Made by a program: the position numbers and the translations under genes
The notes under the pieces: model-generated
Database searches by the model: none
What the model saw: only the letters and a program-made list of their open reading frames with translations
Told to the model about the DNA's origin: nothing
Shown: positions 1 to 12,230 of the stretch, in pieces
How positions within the stretch are numbered: the first letter of the stretch is position 1
Layout of the letters: every line of letters begins with the position of its first letter
DNA from: Periplaneta americana
Lineage: Eukaryota > Arthropoda > Insecta > Blattodea > Blattidae
Assembly (NCBI RefSeq): GCF_040183065.1
Contig: NC_091131.1
Span: 9,715,800-9,779,799 of the forward strand
Direction: 5' to 3'
Length of the DNA stretch: 64,000 nucleotides

Positions 1-145
1 ATATTCACAACACGAAACAATTTGTAATCGTAATAACATGAACAAAACAGCTGATAAACACACCGGAAAAAGAGATGAACTATGGGTAGTTTGACGGCCA
101 TATTAGTACAACTTTTTGGTTCCAACGTTTTAAGCTTATGGCCCG

Positions 146-632
146 GGGTTGGGATTTATAAAACAGTTATATTACCGGTTGTTCTGTATGGCTGTGAAAC
201 TTGGACTCTCACTTTGAGAGAGGAACAGAGATTAAGGGTGTCTGAGAATAAGGGTTTAGGAAAATACTTGGGGCTAAGAGGGATGAGGTTACAGAGGAGA
301 ATGGAGAAAGTTACACAACGCAGAGCTGCACGCATTGTATTCTTCACCTGACATAATTAGAAACATTAAATCCAGATGTTTGAGATGGGCAGGGCATGTA
401 GCACGTATGGGCGAATCCAGAAATGCATATAGAGTGTTAGTTGGGAGGCCTGAGGGAAAACGACCTTTGGGGAGGCCGAGACGTAGATGGGAGGATAATA
501 TTAAAATGGATTTGAGGGAGGTGGGATATGATGATAGAGACTGGATTAATCTTGCACAGGATAGGGACCAACGGCGGGCTTATGTGAGGGCGGCAATGAA
601 CCTCCGGGTTCCTTAAAAGCCAGTAAGTAAGG
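146..632 (+). mobile_element. RTE-like LINE, 5'-truncated 3' end (copy a)
   Basis: Translation gives the C-terminal part of a non-LTR reverse-transcriptase polyprotein: [19 protein letters not shown], then after a frame change near 250-330 the stretch with [12 protein letters not shown] and [15 protein letters not shown], ending at a stop at 616. The end carries the short AAGT-type tail typical of this family. The same protein is encoded at eight other places in this window. The clade (RTE-like) is inferred from the repeat tail and from the lack of RNase H. Dead copy: no reverse-transcriptase palm and a broken frame. Confidence 0.85.
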
Positions 633-639
633 AAAAAGA

Positions 640-822
640 TTTATAGAGGGAAGCCGGATGGTAGAAGATGTATTGGGAGACCTAGGAAGAAATGGATTGA
701 AGGCGTAGAAGAAGATATAAAGCAAATGGGTATAAGGGCATAGAGGACAGAAGAACTCAGGACAGAAGAGAATGGGCTTCTATTGCTAGGCAGGCTCAGT
801 TCCTTCAAGGAACATTTTTTTA
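640..822 (+). mobile_element. Second LINE 3' fragment
   Basis: A degenerate tail of another LINE polyprotein. The frame reads GRPRKKWIEGVEEDIKQMG, a motif analogous to the [15 protein letters not shown] end of the RTE-like family but clearly a different sequence. No start or complete domain is present. Confidence 0.5.
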
Positions 823-828
823 ATATAT

Positions 829-952
829 TTTAGTTGGTTATTTTACGACGTTTTATCAGCAGCGTAGGTTATTTAGCGTCTGAATGAGATGGTGTTAATG
901 CCGGTGAAATGAGTCCAGGGTCCAGCACCGAAATTTACCCAGCATTTGATGT
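829..952 (-). repeat. SINE-1, partial (3' body only)
   Basis: Matches the body of a tRNA-derived SINE found complete at 36023, 36322, 45903 and 63282: TTATTTAGCGTCTGAATGA, then GGTGAAATGAGTCC and CAGCACCGAAA. The tRNA-like head is missing, so the copy is truncated. Confidence 0.75.
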
Positions 953-1329
953 ATACTGAATAACTCTGTTTTAAAGATTTGCTGCCTGACCACAGAAACT
1001 TAACCAGACAGTAACAGCTTGCACGCAACAATTTCCTTGAATATTTCCCCGGGGCTCTTAACTAACCTGTTAGCTGTTCTAGCTACGAAACTTGATTAAG
1101 CTTCTGAATTCCCAGCTTTTTACTCGGAACTCAGGGTTCTCTGGTAGACCGCATTCTGCCTTCAACTCCTCGTCAAGGCTATTTCTTATTAGTTCGTTCC
1201 ATCACATAAAATCCTCTGTTGCCAAGTAATTCTCAGCTCAATATCAACATCTACCCACAATGCCAACCACTCATATTTCCTTCTGCAGTATATTACATTT
1301 CCATGTGTCTCAACATAACGATAAATAAT
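953..1329. other. No gene or repeat recognised
   Basis: AT-rich sequence with no convincing reading frame or recognised repeat. Confidence 0.5.
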
Positions 1330-3250
1330 CAATGTTGCCATGTTTCGATTTTACGCTTGAAATACGTATTCATACAACCAATGTTGCCATGTTTTGATTT
1401 TACGCTTGAAATACGTATTCATATAACCAATTTTTCCCATGTTTTGATTTCACGCTTGAAATACGTATTCATATAACCAATTTTTGCCATGTTTTGATTT
1501 CACGCTTGAAATACGTATTCATATAACCAATGTTGCCATGTTTTAATTTCACGCTTGAAATACGTATTCATATAACCAATTTTTGCCATGTTTTGATTTC
1601 ACGCTTGAAATACGTATTCATATAACCAATGTTGCCATGTTTTAATTTTACGCTTGAAATACGTATTCATATAACCAATTTTTGCCATGTTTTAATTTCA
1701 CGCTTGAAATACGTATTCATATAGCCAATGTTGCCATGTTTTAATTTTACGCTTGAAATACGTATTCATATAACCAATTTTTGCCATGTTTTAATTTCAC
1801 GCTTGAAATACGTATTCATATAACCAAAGTTGCCATGTTTTAATTTCACGCTTGAAATACGTATTCATATAACCAATTTTTGCCATGTTTTGATTTCACG
1901 CTTGAAATACGTATTCATATAACCAATTTTTGCCATGTTTTGATTTCACGCTTGAAATACGTATTCATATAACCAATGTTGCCATGTTTTGATTTTACGC
2001 TTGAAATACGTATTCATATAACCAATGTTGCCATGTTTTGATTTTACGCTTGAAATACATATTCCTATAACCAATGTTGCCATGTTTTGATTTTACGCTT
2101 GAAATACGTATTCATATAACCAATGTTGCCATGTTTTGATTTTACGCTTGAAATACGTATTCATATAACCAATGTTGCCATGTTTTGATTTTACGCTTGA
2201 AATACGTATTCATATAACCAATGTTGCCATGTTTTAATTTCACGCTTGAAATAAGTATTCATATAACCAATGTTGCCATGTTTTAATTTCACGCTTGAAA
2301 TACGTATTCATATAACCAATTTTTGCCATGTTTTGATTTCACGCTTGAAATACGTATTCATATAACCAACGTTGCCATGTTTTAATTTCACGCTTGAAAT
2401 ACGTATTCATATAACCAAAGTTGTCATGTTTTAATTTCACGCTTGAAATACGTATTCATATAACCAATTTTTGCCATGTTTTGATTTCACGCTTGAAATA
2501 CGTATTCATATAACCAATTTTTGCCATGTTTTGATTTCACGCTTGAAATACGTATTCATATAACCAATGTTGCCATGTTTTAATTTCACGCTTGAAATAC
2601 GTATTCATATAACCAATTTTTGCCATGTTTTGATTTCACGCTTGAAATACGTATTCATATAACCAATGTTGCCATGTTTTAATTTTACGCTTGAAATACG
2701 TATTCATATAACCAATTTTTGCCATGTTTTAATTTCACGCTTGAAATACGTATTCATATAACCAATGTTGCCATGTTTTAATTTTACGCTTGAAATACGT
2801 ATTCATATAACCAATTTTTGCCATGTTTTAATTTCACGCTTGAAATACGTATTCATATAACCAAAGTTGCCATGTTTTAATTTCACGCTTGAAATACGTA
2901 TTCATATAACCAATTTTTGCCATGTTTTGATTTCACGCTTGAAATACGTATTCATATAACCAATTTTTGCCATGTTTTGATTTCACGCTTGAAATACGTA
3001 TTCATATAACCAATGTTGCCATGTTTTGATTTTACGCTTGAAATACGTATTCATATAACCAATGTTGCCATGTTTTGATTTTACGCTTGAAATACATATT
3101 CCTATAACCAATGTTGCCATGTTTTGATTTTACGCTTGAAATACGTATTCATATAACCAATGTTGCCATGTTTTGATTTTACGCTTGAAATACGTATTCA
3201 TATAACCAATGTTGCCATGTTTTGATTTTACGCTTGAAATACGTATTCAT
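1330..3250. repeat. Minisatellite, 49/50-bp unit, about 39 copies
   Basis: Direct tandem array. The unit contains TTGCCATGTTTTGATTT, ACGCTTGAAATACGTATTC and ATATAACCAA. Most units are 49 bp; units with CCAATTTTTGCC in place of CCAATGTTGCC are 50 bp. Rare variants recur at a spacing of 1037 bp (AATACATATTCCT at 2053 and 3090; CCAAAGTTGCC at 1824 and 2861), which shows a larger duplication inside the array. No coding potential. Confidence 0.97.
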
Positions 3251-3503
3251 TTCATAATTTTCTGCCCAAGAGCAGATCTTTCACTGCAAATCCAGCTTTC
3301 TCCAATATTCCGTCTTTTCCGCCTCTCTTTCAGTCTCCGCATACGATCTATTTATTTTAATTTTGTCTATCAACCAGGGTTTTAGCTAGAAAATAAATAA
3401 TTGTCGCAAATATGCACAAATTAAAAATTATATTTGTGTAAATTGCGGAATGCTTGTACAATATTATAAATAATTGTGCAGAAAGATAAAATTAATAAAG
3501 TAT

Positions 3504-4478
3504 CAATCAATCAATCAATCTTCTTAATGTATCCAGCTGTTTGCTGACAACAAAGCCCACTATAGTCCACTGTAGTCTATTCACTTGTTGTTTTTCATGA
3601 GAAATGAGGGGTATTTTGATCGGTGTTCATTATAGATGCCTGTTGCTAGTAGCCAGAGTTGGGGTGTAGTCAATATATACTGCAGGGCTGTGTCTTCTGC
3701 AACAGGCACTGATGATTTTAATTTACTTCTTTTGTGGTTTATGGATGGACAGTATAGAAGAATGTGTTCCAGATCTTCATCATGATTATTACACCACAGA
3801 CAAGTAGGATTATCAGAAATGTGAAATCGGTGTAGGTACAATTGCGTGACAATGTGACCTGTTCTGGCTCTTGTTAGAAATGTTTGAACATGTCTGGGCA
3901 AGTTTTTGTACATTTTCAGGTCATTTTGTTTCTTTTTTAAAGACTGCAAAATTTTTTCTTTGTCAGAAGAGAGCCAATTGTTGATCCATAGGTTTATAAA
4001 ATGAGACTTTACTGAAGCAAAAGCACTGGATAGAGATATCACTTGAAGAGGTCTTGGTTGCAAATATGTTGCCTGTTTTGCAATATTATTGACTTTCTCG
4101 TTTCCAGGTATACCACAATGACTAGGTATCCATTGAAATGTTATTTCCTTTTGGAGTTCTTTTAGTTTACTTAGTTTTTTTTCTGAATTGGAATAATTCT
4201 ACGTGCATATAGGTTTATACATATTTAATTATATTAAATATAGCCCCCTTGGAGTCGGTAAGTATGCAAATAGATTTTTCAGAAATTTGAGTAACACACT
4301 GAAGAGCAGCATCAATAGCTAGCAATTCAGTGTCAAGACTGGAGGAGGATGAACATGGTATGAAATAACTTTCTTGATATTTTGGAATATAATACCCTGC
4401 TCCTGATGTTCCATTATTAGGATTTAGAGATGCATCTGTATAAATTTGAAGGTGATCCTTATATGTGCTGCAGATTAG
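3504..4478 (-). mobile_element. RNase H-bearing LINE (family B), 5'-truncated
   Basis: The - strand encodes the C-terminal part of a non-LTR polyprotein. It holds remains of an RNase H domain (fragments of IYTDASLNPNNGTSGAGYY, ELLAIDAALQ and QWIPSHCGIPGNE), then LPRHVQTFLTRARTGH and a zinc-knuckle-like CLWCNNHDEDLEHILLYC. The 3' end is an AATC repeat at 3504-3520. A 12-bp target duplication TTAATAAAGTAT flanks it at 3492-3503 and 4479-4490. The RNase H frame is broken near 4170. RNase H places it in the I/R1/LOA group by family knowledge. Confidence 0.9.
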
Positions 4479-4490
4479 TTAATAAAGTAT

Positions 4491-4985
4491 ACAGAAACAA
4501 AAAGATATGTAATTTGTTTCTTGGAGTTTTATTATTTTCAATCCATCTTATCACACTCCAGATATGCTTATGTAAGTAAATCATTACACGTAGGTATGTT
4601 TAGAATCAATTACTGCTGAATTTACATCACATTGAAATACGTTATTTTATGGACACTCTAAACATTTAAATTCTTTACTAGTAGGTCCTTCAACATTTAT
4701 TGTTAGAGAGTGCTCTTTTACTGAAAGGCGGTTTTTAATTTCAGTTTTTACAAGATTCATGCAACTAAATTCTCGCTCACAATTTACAGTATGCGATGGA
4801 ATTATATAAATCAATTAGAAGAAATTGTTCACTTAACTTACATGAATTGCACCAACTCTTTGAAATCAATTCCTGAACATCTATTGCTCAATACCTTTTT
4901 GAACTTTGCCCACGCCATTAGCATTTCATTTAAATTCAGATTAGTTCAAACACATCTGATTTCATTTTCTCCATTACCATCTTCG
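4491..4985. other. No gene recognised
   Basis: AT-rich sequence. An open frame at 4791-5147 (+) has no recognisable motif and overlaps LINE sequence on the other strand. Confidence 0.4.
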
Positions 4986-5400
4986 TTAATAATGTGGTTG
5001 TCGCATTTTTGCACATTTACATCCCAAGTTTGTTGCAGCAAAATGCGACAATTGCGACTGTGGCTTGAACCCTGCTATCAGCTGATATCTTCTTTTGCCA
5101 CGAACTTTTTTTCCGTTCACCATTCCTTTCAATGCATCTTTCAATAGACAGTTTCTTCTCAGCCAGTGACCCAGCCAATTCCTTTTTATCTTCCTGGTCA
5201 GATTCAGTATTATTCTTTCTTCACCCACTCTTTCCAGCACAGTTTCATTTCTTATTTTGTCTGTCCATTTAACACACTTCATTTTTCTCCATATCCACAT
5301 TTCAAATGCCTCCAGTCGTTTCTCCAGTCGTAAAGTCCATGTTTCTGTCCCACACAATGCCACATTCCACACAAAGCACTTCACTAGTCTCTTCCTTAGT
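4986..5400 (-). mobile_element. Degenerate LINE reverse-transcriptase C-terminus (third family)
   Basis: The - strand reads ALCGTETWTLRLEKRLEAFE, WIWRKMKCVKWTDKIRNE and LGHWLRRNCLLKDALKG. This is the order of the GCETWTL...RKI...GHVARM region of RTE-like LINEs but with different residues. It is a fragment without palm motifs and ends in unrelated sequence. Confidence 0.65.
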
Positions 5401-5745
5401 CTGTAATGGGTCTATTTCAGTATAGTTGTACGTTATGAAGCATGGTTTCCCTAGCAACAATCTTCTGTGTGGGAATGCTAACTTTCAAGGTCTAACAACA
5501 ATAGCTGTAAATACAACAAAAAACACGATCGTGCAAAAACATATATTACAGTACAAGAGCCAATTGGAAAGGCCGCAAAGTTTTAAAGCAGGTATCAACA
5601 TTGTTTTCCAAGGAACTTTATATTGTGATAACAAAAGAAAGCCCCAAGTCTTAAGAAACACGTGTTCTCACTTCAGATCGATATTTCATTCCTATTAAAA
5701 TTTATAACAGGAAAAATCCAATGCTGCTGTAGTCTCGGCAAAATG
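5401..5745. other. No gene recognised
   Basis: A 90-codon open frame (5426-5698, +) has no family I recognise and no supporting context. I treat it as chance. Confidence 0.4.
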
Positions 5746-5968
5746 CCGGGGTCGACCTGGTTGGCGAGTTGGTATAGCGCTGGACTTCTATACCCAAGGT
5801 TGCGGGTTCGTTCCCGGCCCAGGTCGATGGCATTTAAGTGTGCTTAAATGCGACAGGCTCATGTCAGTAGATTTACTGGCATGTAAAAGAACTCCTGCGG
5901 GACAAAATTCCGGCACATCCGGCAATGCTGATATAACCTCTGCAGTTGCGAGCGTCGTTAAATAAAAC
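5746..5968 (+). repeat. SINE-2, tRNA-derived
   Basis: The head resembles a tRNA gene with pol III internal promoter boxes: A box in TTGGCGAGTTGGTATAGCGC and B box GGTTCGTTCCC. It is followed by a body containing GGCATTTAAGTGTGCTTAAA and a 3' part with CGTCGTTAAATAAA. The head does not fold as a proper tRNA and continues into SINE body. Single copy in this window. Confidence 0.75.
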
Positions 5969-5989
5969 ACATAACAAAATGCACGGTAC

Positions 5990-6714
5990 CTATGTGACCA
6001 TTCGAAGGATATGCTACTCTGTGTAGCGACTTTTCCCGAATTAAGGACCAGGTGGTCAGAATTTCTGATATGTACTAATATATGTTCAGTCAGTAGTCCG
6101 AAGACTGGTTGAAACCTCATAAGGCAACTAAGCCAGGAGATAATGGGTTAAAGTGACATGCTAAAACCGTTTACTCCGCGAAAAATGCCTGATAAACAAA
6201 GATCTGCGATATGACGGGTTCCGACGTGCTTGGTTGTGATGTAGACCAAGTAAACCTGTACCAACAATTGCAACACTGTTACATAACACCTCTTCAACGG
6301 GTCGCAGCTTTGAAAAGTGACAGTGGTGAGCTGTGGCTTTCATTGCTCAGCCACAATCTAGGTGAGGATGACTAAAGAGAGCCATAACAATAATAGGTGG
6401 TTTGCAATAGCAGACATTGACTATTACGCAGCTGGCCTGCCGTGTGTAATTCATTAACTGATACAAAAAAAAGTTACGCAATAGGTAAAATTTCTAATGT
6501 CTCAGCTTGAAGTCTTTATACGGGGCTCGTATTCTGAAGGCAATGATAATAAATTATTCACTGCAGGATTGCAGCTTTCGGCAGTGACAGATCTAAGTTC
6601 CAGTACCGTATATTTACGTTGTATTTACTGATTCCTACAGCAACAATAAAATGTAACTTATACATTTGATGCCACATGTTGCTACTCAAAAGAGGAAATG
6701 AAAGATTACATACT
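5990..6714. other. Unassigned repeat-like sequence
   Basis: Contains, near 6082-6145, a piece related to the repeat at 27218-27442 (AGTCCGAAGACTGGTT, AGGCAACTAAGCCAGGAGA). The rest shows no gene or known element. Confidence 0.5.
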
Positions 6715-8182
6715 TACAAATGGCTTTTAAGGAACCCGCAGGTTCATTGTCGCCCTCACATAAGCCCGCCATTGGTCCCTATCCTATGCAAGATTAGTCC
6801 AGTCTCTATCATCATATCCCACCTCCCTCAAATCCATTTCAATATTATCTTCCCATCTACGTCTCGGCCTCCCTAAAGGTCTTTTTCCCTCCTGCCCTCC
6901 AACTAACACTCCATATGCATTTCTGGATTCGCCCATACGTGCTACATGCCCTGCCCATCTCAAACGTCTGGATTTAATGTTCCTAATTATGTCAGGTGAA
7001 GAATACAATGCGTGCAGTTCTGTGTTGTGTAACATTCTCCATTCTCCTGTAACTTCATCCCTCTTAGCCCCAAATATTTTCCTAAGACCATTATTCTCAA
7101 ACATCCTTAATCTCTGTTCCTCTCTCAAAGTGAGAGTCCAAGTTTCACAACCATACAGAACAACCGGTAATATAACTGTTTTATAAATTCTAACTTTCAG
7201 ATTTTTTGACAGCAGACTGGATGACAAAAACTTCTCAACCGAATAATAACAGGTATTTCCCATATTTATTCTGCGTTTAATTTCCTCCCGAGTGTCATTT
7301 ATATTTGTTACTGTTGCTCCAAGATATTTGAATTTTTCCACCTCTTCGAAGGATAAATCTCCAATTTTTATATTTACATTTCGTACAATATTCTCGTCAC
7401 GAGACATAATCATATACTTCGTCTTTTCGGGATTTACTTCCAAACCTATCTCTTTACTTGCTTCCAGTAAAATTTCCGTGTTTTCCCTAATTGTTTGTGG
7501 ATTTTGTCCTAACATATTCACGTCATCCGCATAGACAAGAAGCTGATGTAACCCGTTCAATTCCAAACCCTGTCCGTTATCCTGGACTTTCCTAATGGCA
7601 TATTCTACAGCGAAGTTAAAAAGTAAAGGTGATAGTGCATCTCCTTCCTTTAGCCCGCAGTGAATTGGAAAAGCATCAGACAAAATCTGGCCTATATGGA
7701 CCCTTATGTAAGTTTCACTGAAACACATTTTAATTAATCGAACTAGTTTCTTGGGAATACCAAATTCAATAAGGATGTTACATAAAACTTCTCTCATAAC
7801 CGAGTCATATGCCTTTTTTGAAATCTATGAATAACTGATGTACCGTTCCCTTATACCACAGTCCAGTATATACAGTCACGAAGCTCAATACGTAGTAAAT
7901 ATGCATCCATAGATGGTTGGTAACCACTAAGATCGCTAATATCGCCTCATTACAGACAATGCGAAATAGTATCGGCACAGTCAATTGTTCCTAGCACAGT
8001 CAATTGTTCACAACTCAAGCTTCGTGACTGTATATACTAGACTGTGCTTATACTCCCATTTTTGCTCCAATATCGGTCGAATACAAAAAATCTGATCAAT
8101 AGTCAATCTATTACGCCTAAAATCACACTGACGATCCCCAATAATTTCATCTATATACGGAGTTAATCTTCTGGAAATGAAA
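6715..8182 (-). mobile_element. RTE-like LINE (copy b), split by a MITE
   Basis: The - strand frame 7797-6784 covers reverse-transcriptase palm to C-terminus: [20 protein letters not shown], then the YADD catalytic box in [36 protein letters not shown] and the shared GCETWTL...RWAGHVARM tail. The 3' end abuts TTAC repeats near 6710. Beyond 7800 the frame is lost, and a 190-bp MITE sits at 7857-8046. RTE sequence resumes with the fingers region (CTCCCATTTTTGCTCC) to about 8182. Inactive. Confidence 0.9.
7857..8046. mobile_element. 190-bp MITE inside the RTE-like LINE
   Basis: Terminal inverted repeats of about 30 bp: it starts CACAGTCCAGTATATACAGT and the other end, read in reverse, starts CACAGTCTAGTATATACAGT, both continuing CACGAAGCT. 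The flanks CTTATAC (7850-7856 and 8047-8053) are a 7-bp target duplication. The intact RTE-like copy at 56087 shows the empty site CCCTTATACTCCC. No coding capacity. Superfamily not assigned. Confidence 0.93.
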
Positions 8183-8605
8183 GATTGCCTGAAAAAAAAT
8201 CGGATAGGTAAGAATTTAGATCTCGTTCATAAATGTAACGCTGAGTATGTACAGGGTGATTTAGGACCTCAGCAACAAACTCTGGGGATCGATAGATCTC
8301 ACAATGAGGATCTTTTTCATAAAATAACCCATGTTCTCCTATGCCTCGTGTAAGAGCTACGCGACATAAAAAGGCAGGTTTAGTGACATTTACAGTTAAT
8401 TATGAAATGAATTATTCATTTATTTCTTCAAGTACCCTTGCGGACAGGTTATAAGTAGGGACCGGATTTTTATGTAATATCAAGGTGTGATATATGTACA
8501 TATTTATTTAAGAAAAATGAGCTGAATATGGGCCAAAATATATAAAATCATGAAAATATTTAATATCAATATCTGGGGCAGATATGTATAGGCCAGTTTC
8601 TATCC
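8183..8605. other. No gene recognised
   Basis: Sequence between two LINE copies. No open frame with a recognisable motif. Confidence 0.4.
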
Positions 8606-9577
8606 GATGATTTTCCAATTCACTGCGGGCTAAAGCAGAGAGATGCACTATCACCTTTACTTTTTAACTTTGCTCTAGAATATGCCATTAGAAAAGTCCA
8701 GGATAACAGACAGGGTTTAGAATTGAACGGGTTACATCAGCTGCTTGTCTATGCGGATGACGTGAATATGTTAGAAGAAAATCCTCAAACGATTAGGGAA
8801 AACGCGGAAATTCTACTTGAAGCAAGTAAAGAGATAGGGTTGGAAGTAAATCCCGAAAAGACTAAGTATATGATTATGTCTCGTGATCAGAATATTGTAC
8901 GAAATGGAACTATAAAAGTTGCAGATTTATTCTTCGAAGAGATGGAAAAATTCAAATATCTTGGAGCAACAGTAACAAATATAAATGACACTCGGGAGGA
9001 AATTAAACGCAGAATAAATATGGGAAATGCCTGTTATTATTCGGTTGAGAAGCTTTTGTCATCTAGTCTGCTGTCAAAAAATCTGAAAGTTAGAATTTAT
9101 AAAACAGTTATATTACCGGTTATTCTGTATGGCTGTGAAACTTGGACTCTCACGTTGAGAGAGGAACAGAGATTGAGGGTTTTTGAGAATAAGGTTCTTA
9201 GGAAAATATTTGGGGCTAAAAGGAATGAAATTACAGGAGAATGGAGAAAGTTACACAACGCAGAGCTGCACGCATTGTATCCTTCACCTGACATAATTAG
9301 GAACATTCAATCCAGAAATTTGAGATGGGCAGGGCATGTAGCACGTATGGGCGAATCCAGAAATGCATATAGAGTGTTAGTTGGGAGGCCAGAGGGGAAA
9401 ATACCTTTAGGGAAGCCGAGACGTAGATGGGAAGATAATATTAAAATGGATTTGAGGGAGGTGGGATATGATGATAGAGACTGGATTAATCTTGCTCAGG
9501 ATAGGGACCAATGGCGGGCTTATGTGAGGGCAGCAATGAACCTCCGGGTTCCTTAAAAGCCACTAAGTAAGTAAGTA
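8606..9577 (+). mobile_element. RTE-like LINE (copy c), 5'-truncated
   Basis: Begins within the palm region at 8606 (CCAATTCACTGCGGGC) and reads through from 8723: [66 protein letters not shown] and [12 protein letters not shown], with a stop at 9554. It is followed by an AAGT tail. The frame from the YADD box to the stop is intact, but fingers and endonuclease are absent. Confidence 0.9.
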
Positions 9578-9589
9578 TCTGGCAGATAT

Positions 9590-9745
9590 AGGATAGGTAA
9601 AACTTTCCAGTTGTGATTTCACAGAGCACCCGACTTTTTTACCGCACACTTGACACGTAACTATTTTTCCATCTTTAGTGAAAGCTTCGTCCATCGCAAT
9701 CCATGATTTTGTTTTTGTCGTTAGGATTGAAGATACAGGGGCCAT
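9590..9745 (-). pseudogene. Possible zinc-finger fragment of a DNA transposon protein
   Basis: A short - strand frame reads KDGKIVTCQVCGKKVGCSVK, a CxxC pattern preceded by a K-D-G turn like the N-terminal zinc fingers of some hAT-related proteins. The matching histidines are not evident and there is no downstream transposase. Weak call from motif alone. Confidence 0.25.
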
Positions 9746-10539
9746 TTTAGTTAGTTAAAAGCAGTAGATAAACTCATTTGCACTTTATAGGTACTGTAAG
9801 TACTAAAATAGAGAATTGAGTGAAATGAATGACACAACAGTACTGCAAGCATTGTTTCGCTTTACTAGATTAGGAGAAAATAAGAGGAGATGTGGGACAC
9901 ATGCATTTCAGCTGCTCCCTGTAAGAAACAAAGTACCTAGTAAAATCTCAAACTATATGCATTTGCAAACTGTTGTTTGAAAAGTGACATTCCTGTCTAA
10001 TTCAGAATGGTAGGATTATTCCAGCCGAGAACCATACTTTCTAATTGCTCGGAAAATCCCATTTCCGTATAGTTCTACTAAATTTAAAGTAAAGAGGTCT
10101 ATCAATAGCCTGAAAAGCTATTTATTTTAATCTTTCAACATATCCAGTTTGTTCCTTTACTTCAGTTTCTTTTCAAGAGTCGGCTAATTTATTGCCGCTC
10201 ATGTTAGACTTGACACGGGTTTTCCCTGGAAGAATTAGGAATAGGGTGGATAAGGTTGCAAATTTCACGGGAACGGCTTGTTAAGACTTTTGCAGAACAA
10301 TTATAGTTCGAGACAAATCATGTCGTCCTCGTCCCGCTCCACCGCATGAAGGCAACGCTACTTTCTGAGTGATTTTTACAATACAGGGTAGTTGTATGAG
10401 AAAAGTTGCCTTTTGTTCACTCATATTTACAGTGGGCGGTATGGGGTGAGTGCCTCTATTACTTCCTGGAACTAAGAACGTTATGTATCGTCCCGAAATA
10501 TATCCTTTATTGGGTAGGTAAAAAAATGTTTTAATTGTA
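9746..10539. other. No gene recognised
   Basis: No open frame with a known motif and no repeat recognised. Confidence 0.4.
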
Positions 10540-11523
10540 AACTTGCAGTTTCTGTCAGATGCGTTTCCAATTCACTGTGGGCTAAAGCAAGGAGATGCAC
10601 TATCACCTTTACTTTTTAACTTTGCTCTAGAGTATACCATTAGGAAAGTCCAGGATAACAGAGAGGGTTTGGAATTGAACGGGTTACATCAGCTGCTTGT
10701 CTATGCGGATGACGTGAATATGTTAGGAGAAAATCCAAAAACGATTAGGGAAACACGGGAATTTTACTGGAAGCAAGTAAAGAGATAGGTTTGAAAGTAA
10801 ATTCCGAAAAGACAAAGTATATGATTATGTCTCGTGACCAGAATATTGTACGAAATGGAAATATAAAAATTGGAAATTTATCTTTTGAAGAGGTGGAGAA
10901 GTTCAAATATCTGGGAGCAACAGTAACAAATATAAATGATACCCGGGAGGAAATTAAACGCAGAATAAATATGGGAAATGCCTGTTATTATTCGGTTGAG
11001 GAACTTTTATCATCCAGTCTGCTGTCGAAAAATCTGAAAGTTAGAATTTATAGAACAGTTATATTACCGGTTGTTCTGTATGGTTGTGAAATTTGGACTC
11101 TCACTTTGAGAGAGGAACAGAGACTACGGGTGTTTGAGAATAAGATTCTTAGGAAAATATTTGAGGGTAAGAGGGATGAAGTTACAGGTGAATGGAGAAA
11201 GTTACATAACACAGAAATGCACGCATTGTATTCTTCACCTGACATAATTAGGAACATTAAATCCAGACGTTTGAGATGGGCAGGGCATGTAGCACGTATG
11301 GGCGAATCCAGAAATGCATATAGAGTGTTAGTTGGGAGGCCGGAGGGAAAAAGACCTTTAGAGAGGCCGAGACGTAGATGGGAAGATAATATTAAAATGG
11401 ATTTGAGGGAGGTGGGGTATGATGATAGAGAATGGATTAATTTTGCTCAGGATAGGGACCAATGGCGGGCTTATGTGAGGGCGGCAATGAACCTCCGGAT
11501 TCCTTAAAAGCCAGTAAGTAATT
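10540..11523 (+). mobile_element. RTE-like LINE (copy d), frameshifted
   Basis: Two adjoining frames of the same protein. 10543-10788 has [20 protein letters not shown] and [14 protein letters not shown]. 10791-11507 has [38 protein letters not shown] and [13 protein letters not shown] small indel near 10765-10790 breaks the frame. The end abuts a short AAGT tail. 5'-truncated. Confidence 0.9.
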
Positions 11524-12230
11524 ACAAGATTCGCAAAGATTTGTTATTTATATACGGTTAAGTTGAAAGGAATATGATATGTAATTACATAAAAATCCTG
11601 TCCCTAGTTGTAAGTGTCCTGTCATTTTGCACCCCGTTTGAATGGAGCGCTCTTCGGAACACGCTTCCGCTGCTCATGGAGGATGTACTCTTCACGATGA
11701 CAGGGGATATGTGATTCAACATAACGTCCCAACGCACTTAGATAGCCGGGTCCAGTGCTGCTTCATTGAATTCCATTATGAGGAGGAAGCACCTGCCCCC
11801 CGAGCTGTGTCTGGATGATATAACTAGTTGCAGGATTTGGGCCAAGGTAGTGACTTGGATTACTACGTGACACTTGTTTCCGGCTGTAACTTTTCATGTG
11901 TAAAGCTCTGTTCGTAGCAAGAGAAAGCTTTGTTCCCTCCTAAACAGTATCGTGAGCCACTGATTAAAGGTTTCTTAAACTGTCTTGTAAATGTACCCGC
12001 ATACATTACTTTGAGGCGCACGAAAGGCAAGGGAGTGAAATCTCCCAGTCCTTTTTGATCGACATCAGAAAGAATACTGATGTGTTCACTACAGCTACCT
12101 TTAATAATTACAGAGAAAGTCTAGGACCTAGACAGTATTTATAGGGGCAATGGCTTAGCTTTCAATACCAGGCACTTCCTTAAGAACAAAGAACTCAATA
12201 TGAAATTATGTACTACAGTAACATCAAAAA
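11524..12230. other. No gene recognised
   Basis: Slightly more GC-rich than its neighbours around 11640-11800, but there is no convincing reading frame. Confidence 0.4.

Noticed and set aside
1219..1476. Open frame entering the minisatellite
   Set aside because: The frame is made of tandem repeat units and has no independent coding support.
1330..3250. CRISPR-like array
   Set aside because: The units are directly tandem with no unique spacers, in a eukaryotic genome; it is a minisatellite.
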